Notes: generated from the letters alone by a model not told the origin. A DNA stretch of 64,000 bases from Vombatus ursinus (GCF_900497805.2 NW_020954585.1:37890212-37954211); one strand, 5' to 3'; counted from the first letter of the stretch, positions 1 to 11,120 are shown. Numbers and translations: made by a program.

Positions 1-1190
1 AATCAAAAGAAAAAATTTTAAAAAGGTATCATGAGCATAATTATGTTCCAATGCACTTGGAGCCCCAAAGCTAAATACACTGAGGGGTAATTCAGCACAT
101 TCTGTACAAGATCTCATTTGAGAAATGAGAAGATCTTCATGGCCCTTTAGTCTTTCACCTCCCTCCCTTGAGAGATGATGAAACAAGTTCTAAATTATAC
201 AGTAGCAATAAAAATGCTCATCTAATTCATATTATGTGTTCCTTACCTCGATGAGAAGACTAGTACACAGACTGATAGATACTCCAACCACAGAACAGTA
301 GGAGAACGTGAAATAGGAAAAAAAAAAAAAACGCTTTCTAGAGGATGAAGTAGGAGAGAATGTTGCTTTAAGCTATAATTTTCCCCCATTATTCCAAACA
401 TGCCCAGGGTTGCATTTAGACAGCAGGAACAGACACTAATGTAAGCTGCCCTCAATTTTGTTGGCAACCCTCTCAGGTTTTTACATTTCCATTATCCAGT
501 TGGCAGTATAAAAAATGTGAGCCTCCCGACCCATGCAAAGCTCTGCTCCTGGGCTAACAAAGTATCTGAATATAGTTATGATATTGTTGTGAGACTTTGA
601 AATAAGTTAGCTATTACATACGATGAATCCAAGTGCTAGTGGAAGTCCTGAACTCCTTTTAGGAATAGGTGATTTCTTTCTATCTATAATCGAGCAATTC
701 TATCTTTGGAGCCATGAACTACTCAATAAATTGAATAAAAGGTGTCATAAAGAGTACCCTAAATATAAAGGGTGCCATACAGGGAATCATAAATGACTTT
801 TGTTGAAAATGTGCAAAAGAGAAGTCCTTTTCTTCACTTTTGGTAGGAAAAAAATGATCTGTCCCTCTAAATATTTCTCCCCCAACTCTGTTATACTCTG
901 TCAAATAGAATAACTGCAATTTGGAAATACATGGATAATTGAAATAAGCAATAAGGAAAAATGTTAAGGTGACAAAAGAGCTGAATAGAAAATAACTAAA
1001 AAAGTCAGACTCTAGTGACAGCAACAAATTAACTCCTAAATGATACTATAATAAAGACATGTTACAGAGCACTTCAGAAGTCTACTATAGATATGTCCTA
1101 AAATATCTCTAGAAGTCATTGAGGGCATCTTTTGGGTTTCAGACTTACATTGCATGGCACTTTCCCTCTCTTTTTCTATATCTACTAGTT
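1..1190. other. unassigned AT-rich DNA
   Basis: No recognisable gene or repeat. Short open frames here are low-complexity and carry no family motif. A good minus-strand donor-like site lies near 246-250, but no convincing acceptor pairs with it. Confidence 0.5.
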
Positions 1191-1192
1191 GA

Positions 1193-1235
1193 TACAGTAG
1201 ATAGTGAGCTGGGCCTGGAGCCAGGAAGATCTGTA
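1193..1235 (+). repeat. SINE head fragment
   Basis: About 40 bases match the tRNA-derived head of the marsupial SINE, including 'gctgggcctggagccaggaag'-like sequence. The match stops where a TA/CA-rich microsatellite begins. A fuller SINE in the same orientation starts at 1397 beyond the microsatellite. Confidence 0.6.
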
Positions 1236-1380
1236 CTATATACATATATACATAGACCCACAAATACATATATACTCACATGAATGTCATATATATATAT
1301 AATGTATATATGTACACATGTGTCTTTATTAATATATGTGCATCTATATGTACGCATATACAGAAGCGTGAATATGTACA
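1236..1380. repeat. TA/CA-rich cryptic microsatellite
   Basis: Irregular alternating purine-pyrimidine sequence (tatatacata, tgtacacatg and similar), lying between a SINE head fragment and the 5' end of a complete SINE. Confidence 0.8.
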
Positions 1381-1396
1381 TTTTTGTATGTGTGGT

Positions 1397-1640
1397 GGGG
1401 CAGCAGATGGCACTATAGATAGTGTGCTGGGCCTGAATTCAGGAAGACTTGAGTTCAAATCCAGCCTCAGGTACTTACCAGCTGTATCACCCTAGGCAAG
1501 CCACTTAACCTCTTTTTGCCTCAGTTTTCTCAACTTTAAAATGAGGATAATAGTAACACCTACTTCCTAGGGTTGTTGTGAGAATCAAATGAGATAATTA
1601 TAAAGTACTTCCTGTAGTGTCTAGCATATAATTATTATTA
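1397..1640 (+). mobile_element. marsupial CORE-SINE (Mar/WALLSI type)
   Basis: The tRNA-derived head ('ggggcagcagatggca') is followed by a degraded B-box region (gagttcaaatcc), the conserved core (tagctgtatcaccctaggcaa) and a MIR-like tail with 'gttgttgtgagaatcaaatg'. The copy is diverged and lacks a clear A tail. Confidence 0.8.
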
Positions 1641-2224
1641 TTTATACATTGATTAATCAAAAAATTCTAAAACTTGGTAAGTACATTATTTTTGTATATG
1701 TTACAGCTGAGTTTTTTCTCTGGTGATAGGGGTCTCGCACTATAAAGACTAGTAGTGAAACTAGTAGGACAAATAGGAAAAATTGGTTCCCTGCAGCTGG
1801 AGATTGCAGCTGGGGACTGAAATGCCTTAAGGGGTAGGTGTGTTGAGATTTGCCATGCCCTGTGCTTCTGGTGTAACATTCTTGATCAACTCTTTAGAGG
1901 TAAAGCAGGAAGAAGTAAAAATAATACTGCATTTGGAGTCAGTGGATCTAGTTGGAAATCCTAACTCTTTCTCTTACTGTTTGTTTGACCCAGAGAATTG
2001 CAACGTTCAACTTTACAAGAAGCAGCGTTTCTGTTGCAGGGCCCCTGACCAAGGCGCATAGGCAACCATCAGCTTGGGATCTGGAACTTTCTGACTAATA
2101 GGCAAAAAAGTTCTGTTTTTGTTTTGGCAAAACATCCTTGATGGAACTTCTAAAGAAATATTTGCTTTTGACAAAAGGTCAAGCTCATACTTGTTCTAAG
2201 CCATAATCCATTTTAACCTAATAA
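1641..2224. other. unassigned DNA
   Basis: No family recognised. Open frames at 1667-1879 and 1840-2061 overlap on opposite strands and show no domain. Confidence 0.4.
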
Positions 2225-2530
2225 CCATGTCTCCATGGCAGACTCCATCAGTTTCTGCTAGTTATCAGGTTTGTAACCTCAGAGCCATCTTTCACTCTTC
2301 CCTCTGACTCACACCCACATTCTCATGAGTCCACATGCCAATTCTAACACCACAATTTTTCTTACATCTATCTGCTTCTTTCCATTTACATGGCCTCAAC
2401 CTTAGTTCAGGCCCTCATCATCTCTTCTTTAACTAATAAAATGGCCTCCTATTGGTCCCCTCCTTCTATAGATTCCCTCTACCCAGCTACCAAAACAACC
2501 TTCCGGAAATCCATTCTGACCATGTTTCTG
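2225..2530 (+). mobile_element. L2 LINE fragment (3' part of ORF2)
   Basis: Sequence around 2280-2340 and 2395-2470 follows L2 ORF2, including 'gagccatctttcactcttcc' and 'ttagttcaggccctcatcat', which encodes the region after the reverse transcriptase. Diverged and 5' truncated. The adjoining open frame (2390-2644) is a remnant of this LINE. Confidence 0.7.
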
Positions 2531-2616
2531 TCCATGTTTCATATTATTTCCCTTCATGTTCTCTACAATCCAGACAATCTGGAATTGATCTTGGAAGTGA
2601 TAAGATGCTACTGGCT

Positions 2617-2682
2617 TTTTTTGAATAAGGGATGGCATGGTTAGATCTGTGCTTTAGGAAGATCAATTTGACAGCTATGCTA
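2617..2682 (+). repeat. fragment of the long mammalian repeat
   Basis: 'gggatggcatggttagatct' and 'gctttaggaagatcaatttg' match an internal part of the family whose long copy lies at 37866-39640. Confidence 0.55.
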
Positions 2683-2684
2683 AG

Positions 2685-2893
2685 CCCTTTACAGATATCT
2701 CCTTTGACCCTCACAACAATCCTGTGAGAGAAGTGCTATTATTATCACTATTTTACATTTTAGGAAACTGAGGCAAACAGATTAAATGATTTGCCCAGGG
2801 ACCCACAGCTAGCAAGTGTCTGAGGCCAGATTTGAATTTGAGTCTTTCTCACTGTGGTCTGTTTGGTCTTTCCACTCTACCACCTAGTTTTCC
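2685..2893 (-). mobile_element. CORE-SINE, antisense
   Basis: Reads as the reverse complement of the marsupial CORE-SINE: tail (ctcacaacaatcctgtgag), 'gaggaaactgaggc'-like stretch, core (ttgcccagggacccacagct) and head (ccactctaccacctag). Confidence 0.75.
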
Positions 2894-2904
2894 AGATGGT
2901 TAAT

Positions 2905-3402
2905 AGAGTAATAGTTAACATTTATATAATGCTTGTTGTGTTCTAAGTACTGAACTAAGTACTTTACAAGTATTATTTCATTTGTTGTTCAGTCACTTTA
3001 CTCATGTCCAACTCTTTCTGATCCCCTTTGAGGTTTTCTTGGCAAAGATACTGGAGTGGTTTGCCATTTCCTTCTCTAGTTCATTTTCTAGTTTCATTGC
3101 CCTGAGGCAAGCAGGGTTAAATGACTTGTCTAGGGTCGTGCAGCTAATTAGTGTCTGAGGCTGGATTTGAACTTAGAAAAATAAATCTTCCTGACTCCAG
3201 GCCCAGCACTCTAGCCAGTGAGTCACCTAGCTGCCCAGGAAGTAGGTGTTATTATCATCCCCATTTTTCAGATGAAGAAACAGAAGCAAACAAGGGTTAA
3301 GTGGCTTGGCCAGGTAAACATAGCTAGTGAGTATCTGAGGCTAGATTTGAGCTCAGGCCTTCCCGACTCCAGGTCCAGAGCTCTATCCACAGTGCCGTCT
3401 AG
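2905..3402 (-). mobile_element. CORE-SINE interrupted by a second SINE
   Basis: The tail (2905-2981) and the rest of the element (3235-3402) are parts of one antisense CORE-SINE, separated by another antisense SINE at 2982-3234. The outer 5' end at 3402 abuts a (CA)n tract directly. Confidence 0.7.
2982..3234 (-). mobile_element. marsupial SINE nested in an older SINE
   Basis: Complete antisense copy of the longer SINE subtype. It starts with the 'ttgttgttcagtc' tail, carries 'ggcaaagatactggagtggt', and ends at the head 'gtcacctagctgccc'. It sits inside the CORE-SINE at 2905-3402. Confidence 0.8.
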
Positions 3403-3403
3403 C

Positions 3404-3405
3404 TG

Positions 3406-3448
<43 letters not shown>

Positions 3449-3625
3449 ATGTATATGTGTATGTATTTATACATACAGATGCATATACCCAATATGTATA
3501 TATACATACACATATATACATGTATATATATACACATATCCATTTATATATTTGTGAGTCTGTGTGTACATATAAATATATGTATGTATATATATATATG
3601 TACATACATACATACATACACACAT
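3404..3625. repeat. (CA)n and TA-rich microsatellite
   Basis: About 20 CA units (3406-3446) run into a long alternating TA/TG/CA tract. Open frames on both strands here are translation artefacts of the repeat. Confidence 0.95.
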
Positions 3626-3879
3626 TAAGAGGCTAGGAAGAGACAGATCATATGCCAGGAAGAATTAATCAATATTATGTATCAACAAGTAGTGGGAAAA
3701 TATTATATGATATACCAAAATGTAAAGGAAAAATGGCTTAAATTTAAAAATAACTTATCCTTTAAAATTAATCAAAGTCTTATAGGGAAAAGGAGAATGT
3801 TAATAACTTCCAAGAATTTCTGTTGAGAATATCAGACCTAGTCTGAGAGAATTTGAAGACCAGAGTAGAACGAGGGAAA

Positions 3880-4118
3880 CAAACATTTACTAAGCACCTA
3901 CTATGTGCCAGATATATATGTAAAGTATTTTACAATTATTATCTCATTTGATTCTCAAGACAAACCTTTTAAGGTAGGTACTATTGTTATCTCCATTTTA
4001 CTGTTGATGAAACTGAGGCAGTTAAGTGACTTCCCCAGGGTCATACTGCTAGTAAGTGTCTGAGGTTGTTTTTAACTCAGGTCCAGGCATATCACTTTAT
4101 TCACTGCACCTGCCCCTT
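3880..4118 (-). mobile_element. CORE-SINE, antisense
   Basis: Begins with the reverse of the MIR-like 3' end (aagcacctactatgtgccag), runs through 'gaaactgaggcagttaagtg' and the core, and ends near 'ctgcacctgcccc'. Confidence 0.8.
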
Positions 4119-4129
4119 TGTAGATGAAG

Positions 4130-5800
4130 GACACTCAAGAAAAGGAAATGTATTTGCACGATATGAAAGAGTAAGATGCTAGAATGTAAAATGTATAATG
4201 GAGAGTAATATTAAACAATCCTGGAAAAGTAGATTGGAACTAGATTGTAAAGGACATTAAAAATCCAAATAGCATAGTAGGTATGTATTTTTTCCTAGGG
4301 ACAAAAAAGGAACCATTGGCGATATTAAGTGGCACAGTGGCCTGGTAGTACTTGTGTTTTAGGATCATAAATTGTATATAATCTCAGTCAGGAGCTTCAT
4401 TCTGAGAGTCAGAAAATCCATGCAACATCCTTCTTAATTTCCAATTGCTAAACTCCTAGCCAATGCCCTTTTAGGAGCATCCCACAAACTTTTGAGTTTT
4501 GGGGGTTTGAATTCCCCTGTTTCTTGATCATAAATCTCATTTAGTCTTCCATGCAAATGAATGACATGGAAAAAAGGCAGAGGAAGAAAATTAAGCATAG
4601 GGGCTAAGGTCATTTTGCCTCTTTGCTTAGCATCCTGCCCTTTCGTAAGTTCATATAGTCAGTACGAAGATAGTTGTATACTCATGTCAATGAGTTAGCT
4701 AGATAGAGGTGATTTTAATTTGGCAGGAGATAGTATTAGGCAAACTTTAGGAAATGTTTGAATGAGGAGTTAACAGACTCTTTGGGAGGTATGAAAACAT
4801 GATTGAGTTTGCCTCTTTGCTGGAACAACACCTCTGCAATGACCTCTACTAACTTCTTCCTTTGCTCCTGGAGACCATGCACAATTTGAAAGATATAATG
4901 GGGGACAAGTATTATTACATTTCAGGCCTTGGCATCAACTGTCAAAGGTTGAATGCATTTACCACTTGTTACTATAACCTATTCTCTACTTACTTTTCAG
5001 AGATTTTAGCAAAGGTTGTAGGGACTTGGAGATAAACCAAGCAAAGTCTGAGGAGGCCCTTTACTTTAATTTCCTGAGAACCAGAGTCAGAAGACAATAG
5101 AAGACAGCCTTTAAGACATGATTTTGCCATTGTGAGTACCTGATCATGCCCTTAGAGATGGTTAATGTAGTTGCAACTTTTCAGCATTTGATTCCTGAAG
5201 TCCTGATAGATCTGCTGAATTAATAAGTTGCAGCTTAGCTGGAAGCCTTTGTATGGCCTTTGTTCCATATCCCTGTCTTCCTCTTCCCTAGAGTAAATGT
5301 GAACACATGCCCCAGTTTGTGAAGCACTTAACTTATTTGCTCCAATACGGATTACATTACAGATTCGAGAAGTTGGTTTCCCACAAATGCTAGTGAACCT
5401 TCTTGGAGTTTGTGATGGGTCCAACATGAGTACAAATGGTGGAATGAGCTATACTGGCTTTCACCAATAGAAATGAAGGTCCCACTGTCACTAAATGTGA
5501 TTTTCAAGAAGCTGACAACTGATTCTGGAGTTCTTGAGACTAATTTAACATGAACAATATTTACTGAAAAGGGACATATTATATGTGTGGGAATCTAAGC
5601 AGGAAGGGGTCATCTTTTCCCTAAGGAGAGAGTTTATAATGTTACCTTTTTTACACTATCCCTACCTTGAAAGTTCACGGTAGAGACATGCATCAGGGAT
5701 GTCTCCTGGGAGAATACTGATTAAGAATAGAGAATTTTAAAGAGAAAGGAAGCAATGCCATTCCTTGTTTGGATGATATTTCTGCTACTTGACTTTGGCA
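4130..5800. other. unassigned DNA with a possible retrocopy remnant
   Basis: No repeat recognised over 1.6 kb. The best open frame is on the minus strand at 5152-5427 (91 codons, motif CGKPTSRICNVIRIGANK). I do not recognise it, and no acceptor or donor pair frames it. It could be an old retrocopy or chance. Confidence 0.3.
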
Positions 5801-5806
5801 GAGAGT

Positions 5807-6040
5807 AGAGGTTCTTAACATTGAGTCTATGGACTTTCAAGGTGTCTATACATAGAAAGGGGTGGTCTGTGAACTTAAATAACCCTTGTATTTCAGTATA
5901 ATTTATTTCTTTTGTAATTCCTTGACTTTCATTCTATTTATTTAAAAATGTTATTCTCAGAAGGAGTCCACAAACTTTATCAGACTGCTGAAAGGGTCCA
6001 TGACCCACAAAAATGTAAAAAAAAAAAAACAAAACCCTTG
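5807..6040. mobile_element. Charlie-like hAT non-autonomous element
   Basis: The 5' end 'gaggttcttaacattgagtc' and 3' part 'gggtccatgacccacaaaaa' match the terminal regions of an hAT-Charlie type family with four copies in this window (also 18034, 21141, 60991). The 3' terminus carries an A-rich expansion. Confidence 0.6.
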
Positions 6041-6244
6041 GTATAAAAGGAATTATACATTGATGCAATGGATGCTCTTCAACAGCAAGGGTTCCCTAGA
6101 TACCTGGTGATACAACTTGGAAAAAGCAGGGGATTCAGTAAAAATCTTAATGGGTCATAAAAATTAACTCGACCTCAAGGAAGTCTACCTCTAATCAGGT
6201 TGCCTTGCCCAAAGGACATTTTTTTTCATGATTTTTCGAACGGT

Positions 6245-6318
6245 AGTAATAGCTAGCATTTATATAGTGATTTAAAGCTTGCAAAAAGTTTTATGTATGT
6301 TATCTCATTTAATTAAAA
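6245..6318 (-). mobile_element. CORE-SINE tail fragment
   Basis: 'agctagcatttatatagtga' followed by 'ttatctcattt' is the antisense 3' end of the CORE-SINE. The rest is missing. Confidence 0.6.
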
Positions 6319-6418
6319 CAAAAAACTAAAAACTTTTCTGATGTACTAAGCCAAAGTTTGAAACCCAGATGGACTCAATATTTAACCATGGGATATGATA
6401 TGTCCTACAAACATCAAG

Positions 6419-6895
6419 AGGGGCAGCTAGATGACTCAGCGTACAGAGTACTGGCCTTGGAGTCAGGACAATCTGAGTTCAAATTTGGTCTCAAACATTA
6501 GCTATGTGATCTTAGGCAAGTCACTTTAACCCTGTTTGCCTAGGATACACTTATGTGGCTCACTAGAGAGAGTGCTAAACCTAGAGTTAGGAACACTTTA
6601 GTTCAAATCTGGTCTCAGACATTAGCTGTGTGACCTTGGGCAAATCACTTAAATCTGCTTGCCCAAGAGGCAACTAGGTATGGATACAGTGCTAAGCTTA
6701 GAGTTAAGAAGATCTGAGTTCAAATCTAGTTTCAGAAGTTTACTAGCTGTGTGACCCTGGGCAAGTCCCTTAACCTCTACCTTAATCCATTGGAGAAGGA
6801 TGAATGACTCCAGTATCTTTGCCAAGAAAACTCCATGGATGGTATGGTCTATGGGGTCACAAAAAGTTAGACATGGATGACATGACTGGATAATA
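6419..6895 (+). mobile_element. tandem (trimeric) SINE
   Basis: Three heads follow one another in the same orientation at about 6419, 6541 and 6669. Each has the 'gagttcaaatctgg' region and 'gtgaccttgggcaa' core. Only the last carries the 3' unit with 'atctttgccaagaaaactcc'. The first two units are about 120 bp and end near 'cttaaatctgcttgcc'. Confidence 0.75.
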
Positions 6896-6928
6896 ATGCA
6901 AACATAAAGAAAAACAAAACAGCTACCC

Positions 6929-7146
6929 CTTATTTAGCACTTTAGTGTTTGCAAAGAACTTTTACATATATTCACTCATTTCAGATTAACAACAACCCTG
7001 TGATGGGTTGCCATTTTACAGATGATCAAATTGAGGCTGAGAGAGGTTTAGTACTTGGCCCAAGGTCACATAGTCTGAGACGTCTCAAACTGAGGTTTTC
7101 CTGGACTCCAATTTCAGAACTCTATCCACTATACCATCTAGCTGCC
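6929..7146 (-). mobile_element. CORE-SINE, antisense
   Basis: Tail (tttgcaaagaacttttacat), core (cttggcccaaggtcacatag) and head (ccactataccatctagctgcc) of the CORE-SINE in reverse. Confidence 0.8.
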
Positions 7147-7149
7147 AAG

Positions 7150-7460
7150 AAAGAGGGGATTTCCCTGATATTTTACCCCTGACAGTGGGTTTTAGTTCCA
7201 ATATACTGTAGAGATACTTTACAGGCTCATCTTGGGATTTGTTAGCTAGACACCCTGGGAAAATAGTGAATTAGACTTGAACTTGGTGATATTATTGTAG
7301 TGGTGCCTGGTCATGAGACAGCTTATTTATAAAAGGCTATGACTAATATCAACATACCAAATGATCTTTACAAAAGCCACAGGGTCTTTTATAGGTATTG
7401 ACAGTACTTCCCTAACCATAGTTTTGAGTGGAATTTTATGACAGCTAGATCCTGATTAGT
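7150..7460. other. unassigned DNA
   Basis: Nothing recognised. Confidence 0.4.
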
Positions 7461-7464
7461 GATA

Positions 7465-7650
7465 ATAATAGAAGCTTATGAAGGTTCACAATGTTCAGAT
7501 TCACACTGCCTATTTCTATTGGGCTAGAGTCAGTGACAATATTTAACATATAATTATAACTTTGAATAGTATAAATTCAAATAATGCAACCTATTTGTGG
7601 GATTCATTATTCTCACTAATTGGGACCTAGCTTTATATAATGTAGAGGAT
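7465..7650. mobile_element. MITE-like element, copy 1
   Basis: Aligns with 14085-14205 plus the segment after 14578: shared blocks are 'ttctattgggctagagtc' versus 'ttctactggactggaacc', then 'attcaaataatgcaacct' and 'cactaattgggacc'. The second copy shows inverted arms, which suggests a small DNA transposon of unknown superfamily. Confidence 0.5.
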
Positions 7651-8085
7651 TTATTCTTGTTGGGAGAATCCTGACATCTTTATAGTTGTGGACCCATTTC
7701 TTCCAAATGTGCCACCTGACTGAACTCTGAATTCAAGTCTTTGGTGTGGTATTTTTTTTAAGATGTCCATATACAAATGTTTCCTGTGTAGATTTTTTTT
7801 TTTAAATGGAGGCTTCCAGTTTGTCACCAGGTGCTTGCAACAGAGTTGTAAGTATTTCTCACCATTGCTTACTGCCTCCAGGCTAACGGGCATGATGGAG
7901 CAAGAAAAGTGGGGTATTGAGCAATAGATGTATTGCAATTCAGCACAATTGTAGCAGAACTGGTTGGTTTCCTTTCAGGAATCAAGAAGCCTGCCACAGG
8001 ACCTCAGAGATCATGTGTGGCTTAAGGATATACATATATCTTCTGATAAGTAGACCCTCCCAGTACACATGACCATTTATCATTA
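7651..8085. other. unassigned DNA with a minus-strand open frame
   Basis: A 95-codon frame on the minus strand (7651-7938) includes LEAVSNGEKYLQLCCKHLV. I do not recognise it, and no convincing splice pair frames it. It may be chance or an old retrocopy. Confidence 0.3.
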
Positions 8086-8089
8086 TCCA

Positions 8090-8240
8090 AATTATTTACC
8101 TTCTCTTAGCCTGAATTTTTTTTTCATTTGCAAAGTGGATATAATCATGCTAGGGTCCTTTATCTTCCTCACAGGGTTATGAGGTTAATATGAGATAATG
8201 TCTATAAAGTGCATTACAAACTTTGAAACACTATATAAAC
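8090..8240 (+). mobile_element. CORE-SINE 3' part
   Basis: Matches the MIR-like tail: 'cctcacagggttatgagg', 'gagataatgtctataaag' and 'actatataaa'. Confidence 0.6.
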
Positions 8241-8254
8241 AGCAGTGTTTTTTT

Positions 8255-8485
8255 TGCTAGAAACAGATTTAGATCAGGCAGGCACCTCAAGAGATCATCA
8301 AGTCTTCCCTTTTTATTTTGGGGAAACAATTATTGTTTTAATTATTGTTATTTAATTATTATTATTATTATAATTATATTATTGTTGGGGAAACAGGCCC
8401 AGGGGGATAAAGCTACTTTCCCAAGATCACAAGGTCAAAAGTGGGATTTGAACCCAGTTCTTCTGCTTCCAGAGCCAAAGCTCTG
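8255..8485 (+). repeat. L3/CR1-like 3' repeat with (ATT)n
   Basis: 'agatcatcaagtcttccc' before and 'gatttgaacccagttcttct' after an (ATT)n expansion (8340-8385) match the ancient 'gaccttagagatcatctagtcc' type repeat also present at 13660, 44485, 45040 and 45295. Confidence 0.55.
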
Positions 8486-8749
8486 ATTATTATTGTGATC
8501 TAGGAACTGGGTGGATCCACCCAATGAGTACTTAATGTAGATTATCTCAAATCAGAGCATCCCTCTAAATTCTTCCACAATAGCAGTAGGAGTGCCTTGG
8601 CACTGTGTGGGGGTAGGTTTGAAGAATAAATAACATATAGGAGGAAAGCAGGTGTTGCCAACAGCAACGAGGACAGTGGAATTATTTAATTTGTTCAATT
8701 AAATATAGGTCAGAGAATCATGACTTGCATTCCCTCCCAAATTTTTTTT

Positions 8750-8892
8750 TTTTTTTCGGTAAGGCAATCAGGCTTAAGTGACTTGCCCAGAGTCACACAG
8801 CTAGTAAGTGTCAAGTGTCTGAGGCTGGATTTGAACTCAGGTTCTTCTGACTCCAAGGCCAGAGTTCTATCCACTGTGCTACCTAGCTGCCC
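8750..8892 (-). mobile_element. short marsupial SINE with target-site duplication
   Basis: Antisense copy ending at 'ctacctagctgccc'. The same sequence, roughly 'cctcccaaattttttt', occurs on both sides (8734-8750 and 8892-8908), as expected for a LINE-driven insertion. This is one of the youngest-looking SINEs in the window. Confidence 0.85.
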
Positions 8893-9024
8893 CCCTCCCA
8901 AATTTTTTTTTAAAAATCACTTAGAATGTAGCTAAATTTTAAATTAGATATGCAATGAGTATATATGTGACCATTTGGGCTATCTAAATAATAGAAAAAA
9001 CATTTAAACTGGCACACTTGCTTC

Positions 9025-9276
9025 AAATTGAGGTTGTTCAGTCATGTCTGACTCTTCATGACTTTTTTTAGAATTTTCATGGCAAAGATACTGGAGTGGT
9101 TTGCCATTTCCTTTTCCAGCTCATTTTATGCATAAGGAAACTGAGGCAAACATAGTTAAGTCACTTGCCCAGGGTCACACGGCTAGTAAATATCTAAGGC
9201 CAGATTTGAACTCAGGAAGATGAGTCTTCTAGACTCCAAGCCTGGTGCTCTGTCCACTTTATCACCTAACTGCCCC
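9025..9276 (-). mobile_element. marsupial SINE, long subtype
   Basis: Antisense: 'gttgttcagtcatgtctgac', 'aagatactggagtggtttgc', 'ttgcccagggtcacacggct' and the head 'cacctaactgcccc'. Confidence 0.85.
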
Positions 9277-9279
9277 TGA

Positions 9280-9970
9280 TATGAGAGAGGAAACTAGTCA
9301 GGTGCAATGTTTTTGTCTGTTTTTAAAATGCAGCACTCATTGGAAATAATGGAGTGGCATCCTATCTTACTGTAAAGAAACTCTCACTTACCCTTTCATA
9401 TATTTGCCAAAGAAAAATAGTTTACCATTGTGTAAACACAAACCAGTATACTTTAGTTTGGTCTTTAAAAGGGAAGGGGACAGGTATATGTTTAAAGGCA
9501 AGTTAATGAATGATCTTATCTTGGTAGTTTTTGACTCCTCTGTTTGAAACAAGTCTTAGGATCTAGAAATCAACTAAAAAACACCCTAATTTTGCAAGAG
9601 GAAATGAAAGATTTTACAGGGGTAGAGGCTACCCAAGTTCACGAATGTTTCAAGGAATAGAGCCATGTCTGATTCCAGATATTTTGGCACCAACTCTGCT
9701 CCGCTTTCTTCTGAAAGCTGTTACTCTTAAACATGCCCTGCATCCACAAAGCAAGGTAACTTTCACTAAAAAATAGGCCCAAATCAAATGGACAGTGTGT
9801 ACTGTTTTCTGGGTCTTTTAATGCAGGATAATCACTGTTGGGAGAGGTCCTTGTGCCTGTCTTACAACTAGGAGGTACATTGACATTTAGGCATGTAGGG
9901 CATATAATAATGCAAGTCTGTGATGAGACAACCAGATGGGTTGTCACCACAACCCAACCCATCTATAACT
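9280..9970. other. unassigned DNA with a minus-strand open frame
   Basis: The 107-codon minus frame at 9639-9962 has a usable acceptor near 9873 but no clear donor, and no domain was recognised. Confidence 0.35.
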
Positions 9971-9974
9971 TAGA

Positions 9975-10100
9975 TGTTTTAAGCAATTGACTGAGGCTGA
10001 GAAACATTAAGGAACTCATCCATAATCATACAGAACTAAGTATCAGTGGCAGGATTTGAACCTGGCTCTGCCTTACTGATTTCTGTCCACTACATACATT
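9975..10100 (-). mobile_element. CORE-SINE fragment
   Basis: 'ctgaggctgagaaacattaa' and 'caggatttgaacctggctct' match the antisense core region. Strongly diverged. Confidence 0.55.
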
Positions 10101-10199
10101 GACTTTCATGGCATAGAATGTATTTTAATAGATATTTCTAGACCTGATAACTAATTTACAATTAATCATTTCATTGGTGATTGATTGATTTATTGATCC

Positions 10200-10430
10200 A
10201 GTCAAGACTGTGATCACTGCATCTCAGGCAATCGTTAGTCGTGTGGACTTTGATTTTGCCACTAGACACAGATGACTGCAGAAGAGAGTGAGGCTGACAA
10301 CTTTGCACAATTCTACCTCACTTAAATCCAATTCACATGCAAGTCAAGATATAACCCTATGAACACATTGATCCTCTTCAGAGAACAAAGAATGAACAAC
10401 AAGAAGAAGAAGGAATAGAATGGTTCTCAG
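10200..10430 (-). mobile_element. second SINE type ('gaagaggaccatg' family)
   Basis: Reverse complement of the family at 14206-14578. Shared blocks are 'ccactagacacagatgactg', 'gagagtgaggctgac', 'aaatccaattcacatgcaag' and 'cctcttcagagaac'. It ends in 'gaacaacaagaagaagaagg'. The family looks RTE-driven, but that is inference. Confidence 0.65.
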
Positions 10431-10650
10431 CTATTGATTATAGTATTTGAGAACAATAAACCAAACACATCATTCTTGGGTAGAAAAAAGAATTTATGTG
10501 ACATAGTAGTTTTAGAAAAGAAAGTGATTATTTAGTTAAAAAACCCCAACAAAATCAATAGTCTAAATGATTATGATAAGCATTGTATGCAACTCTGTAT
10601 ATATTTAACACTACATTTTTTAATCCCACTAAGCAAGAGTGATAGCTTAC

Positions 10651-10827
10651 CCTTTCCATATTCCTCATCAATTTTAGCCACACAGGACAGATGGGTTTGC
10701 TTTTCCTGAGGAACAGTTCCTGGTAATGGAATATTAGAAATAGTGGCTGTTGGCGTCATTACTTTTACATCATTCCTTTCCAGTGAATCTTCTGAAAGTT
10801 GAGTGCTGGGATACATGCTTTGTGGCT
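10651..10827 (-). CDS. candidate internal coding exon, unknown gene
   Basis: On the minus strand a good acceptor (cttatttcag, ending at 10828) is followed by 177 open bases and a strong donor (GG|GTAAGC, starting at 10650). The length is 59 codons exactly, entering and leaving in phase 1. The peptide is acidic to neutral and Ser/Thr/Pro-rich, including SEDSLERNDVKVMTPTAT and ending CVAKIDEEYGK, with no domain I recognise. Its phase fits the candidate exon at 29326-29436. It is not in a recognised repeat, although a SINE starts 50 bp upstream (10877). Chance acceptor-donor pairs with open frames are expected several times in 64 kb, so this is tentative. Alternatives are a lncRNA exon or no exon. 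Confidence 0.3.
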
Positions 10828-10876
10828 CTGAAATAAGATTACATGTTTGTGAAATTAAAATGTGTGCAGCATTTTG

Positions 10877-11120
10877 GTTGCTGTTCAGTTGTTTCCAACT
10901 CTTTGTGACCTCTTTTGGGGTTTTCTTGGCAAAGATACTGGAATGGTTTGCCAAGTCCTCCAGATCATTTTATGAATGAGGAAACTGAGGCAAACAGGGT
11001 TTAGTTACTTGCCCAGGGTCACATAGTCCATAAGTGTCTGAGGCTCGATTTGAACTCAGGAAGATGAGTCTTTCTGACTCCAGGCCTGCACTCTATTCAC
11101 TGAGTTACCTAGGTGCCCTG
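10877..11120 (-). mobile_element. marsupial SINE, long subtype
   Basis: Antisense: 'tgctgttcagttgtttcc', 'ggcaaagatactggaatggt', 'ttgcccagggtcacatagtc' and the head 'gagttacctaggtgccc'. Confidence 0.85.

Noticed and set aside
3218-3628. 136-codon frame with repeated His/Thr and Tyr/Ile
   Set aside because: It runs through an antisense SINE and a (CA)n/(TA)n tract.
9639-9962. 107-codon minus-strand frame
   Set aside because: No domain, no donor, and acceptor phase differs from the other candidate exons.
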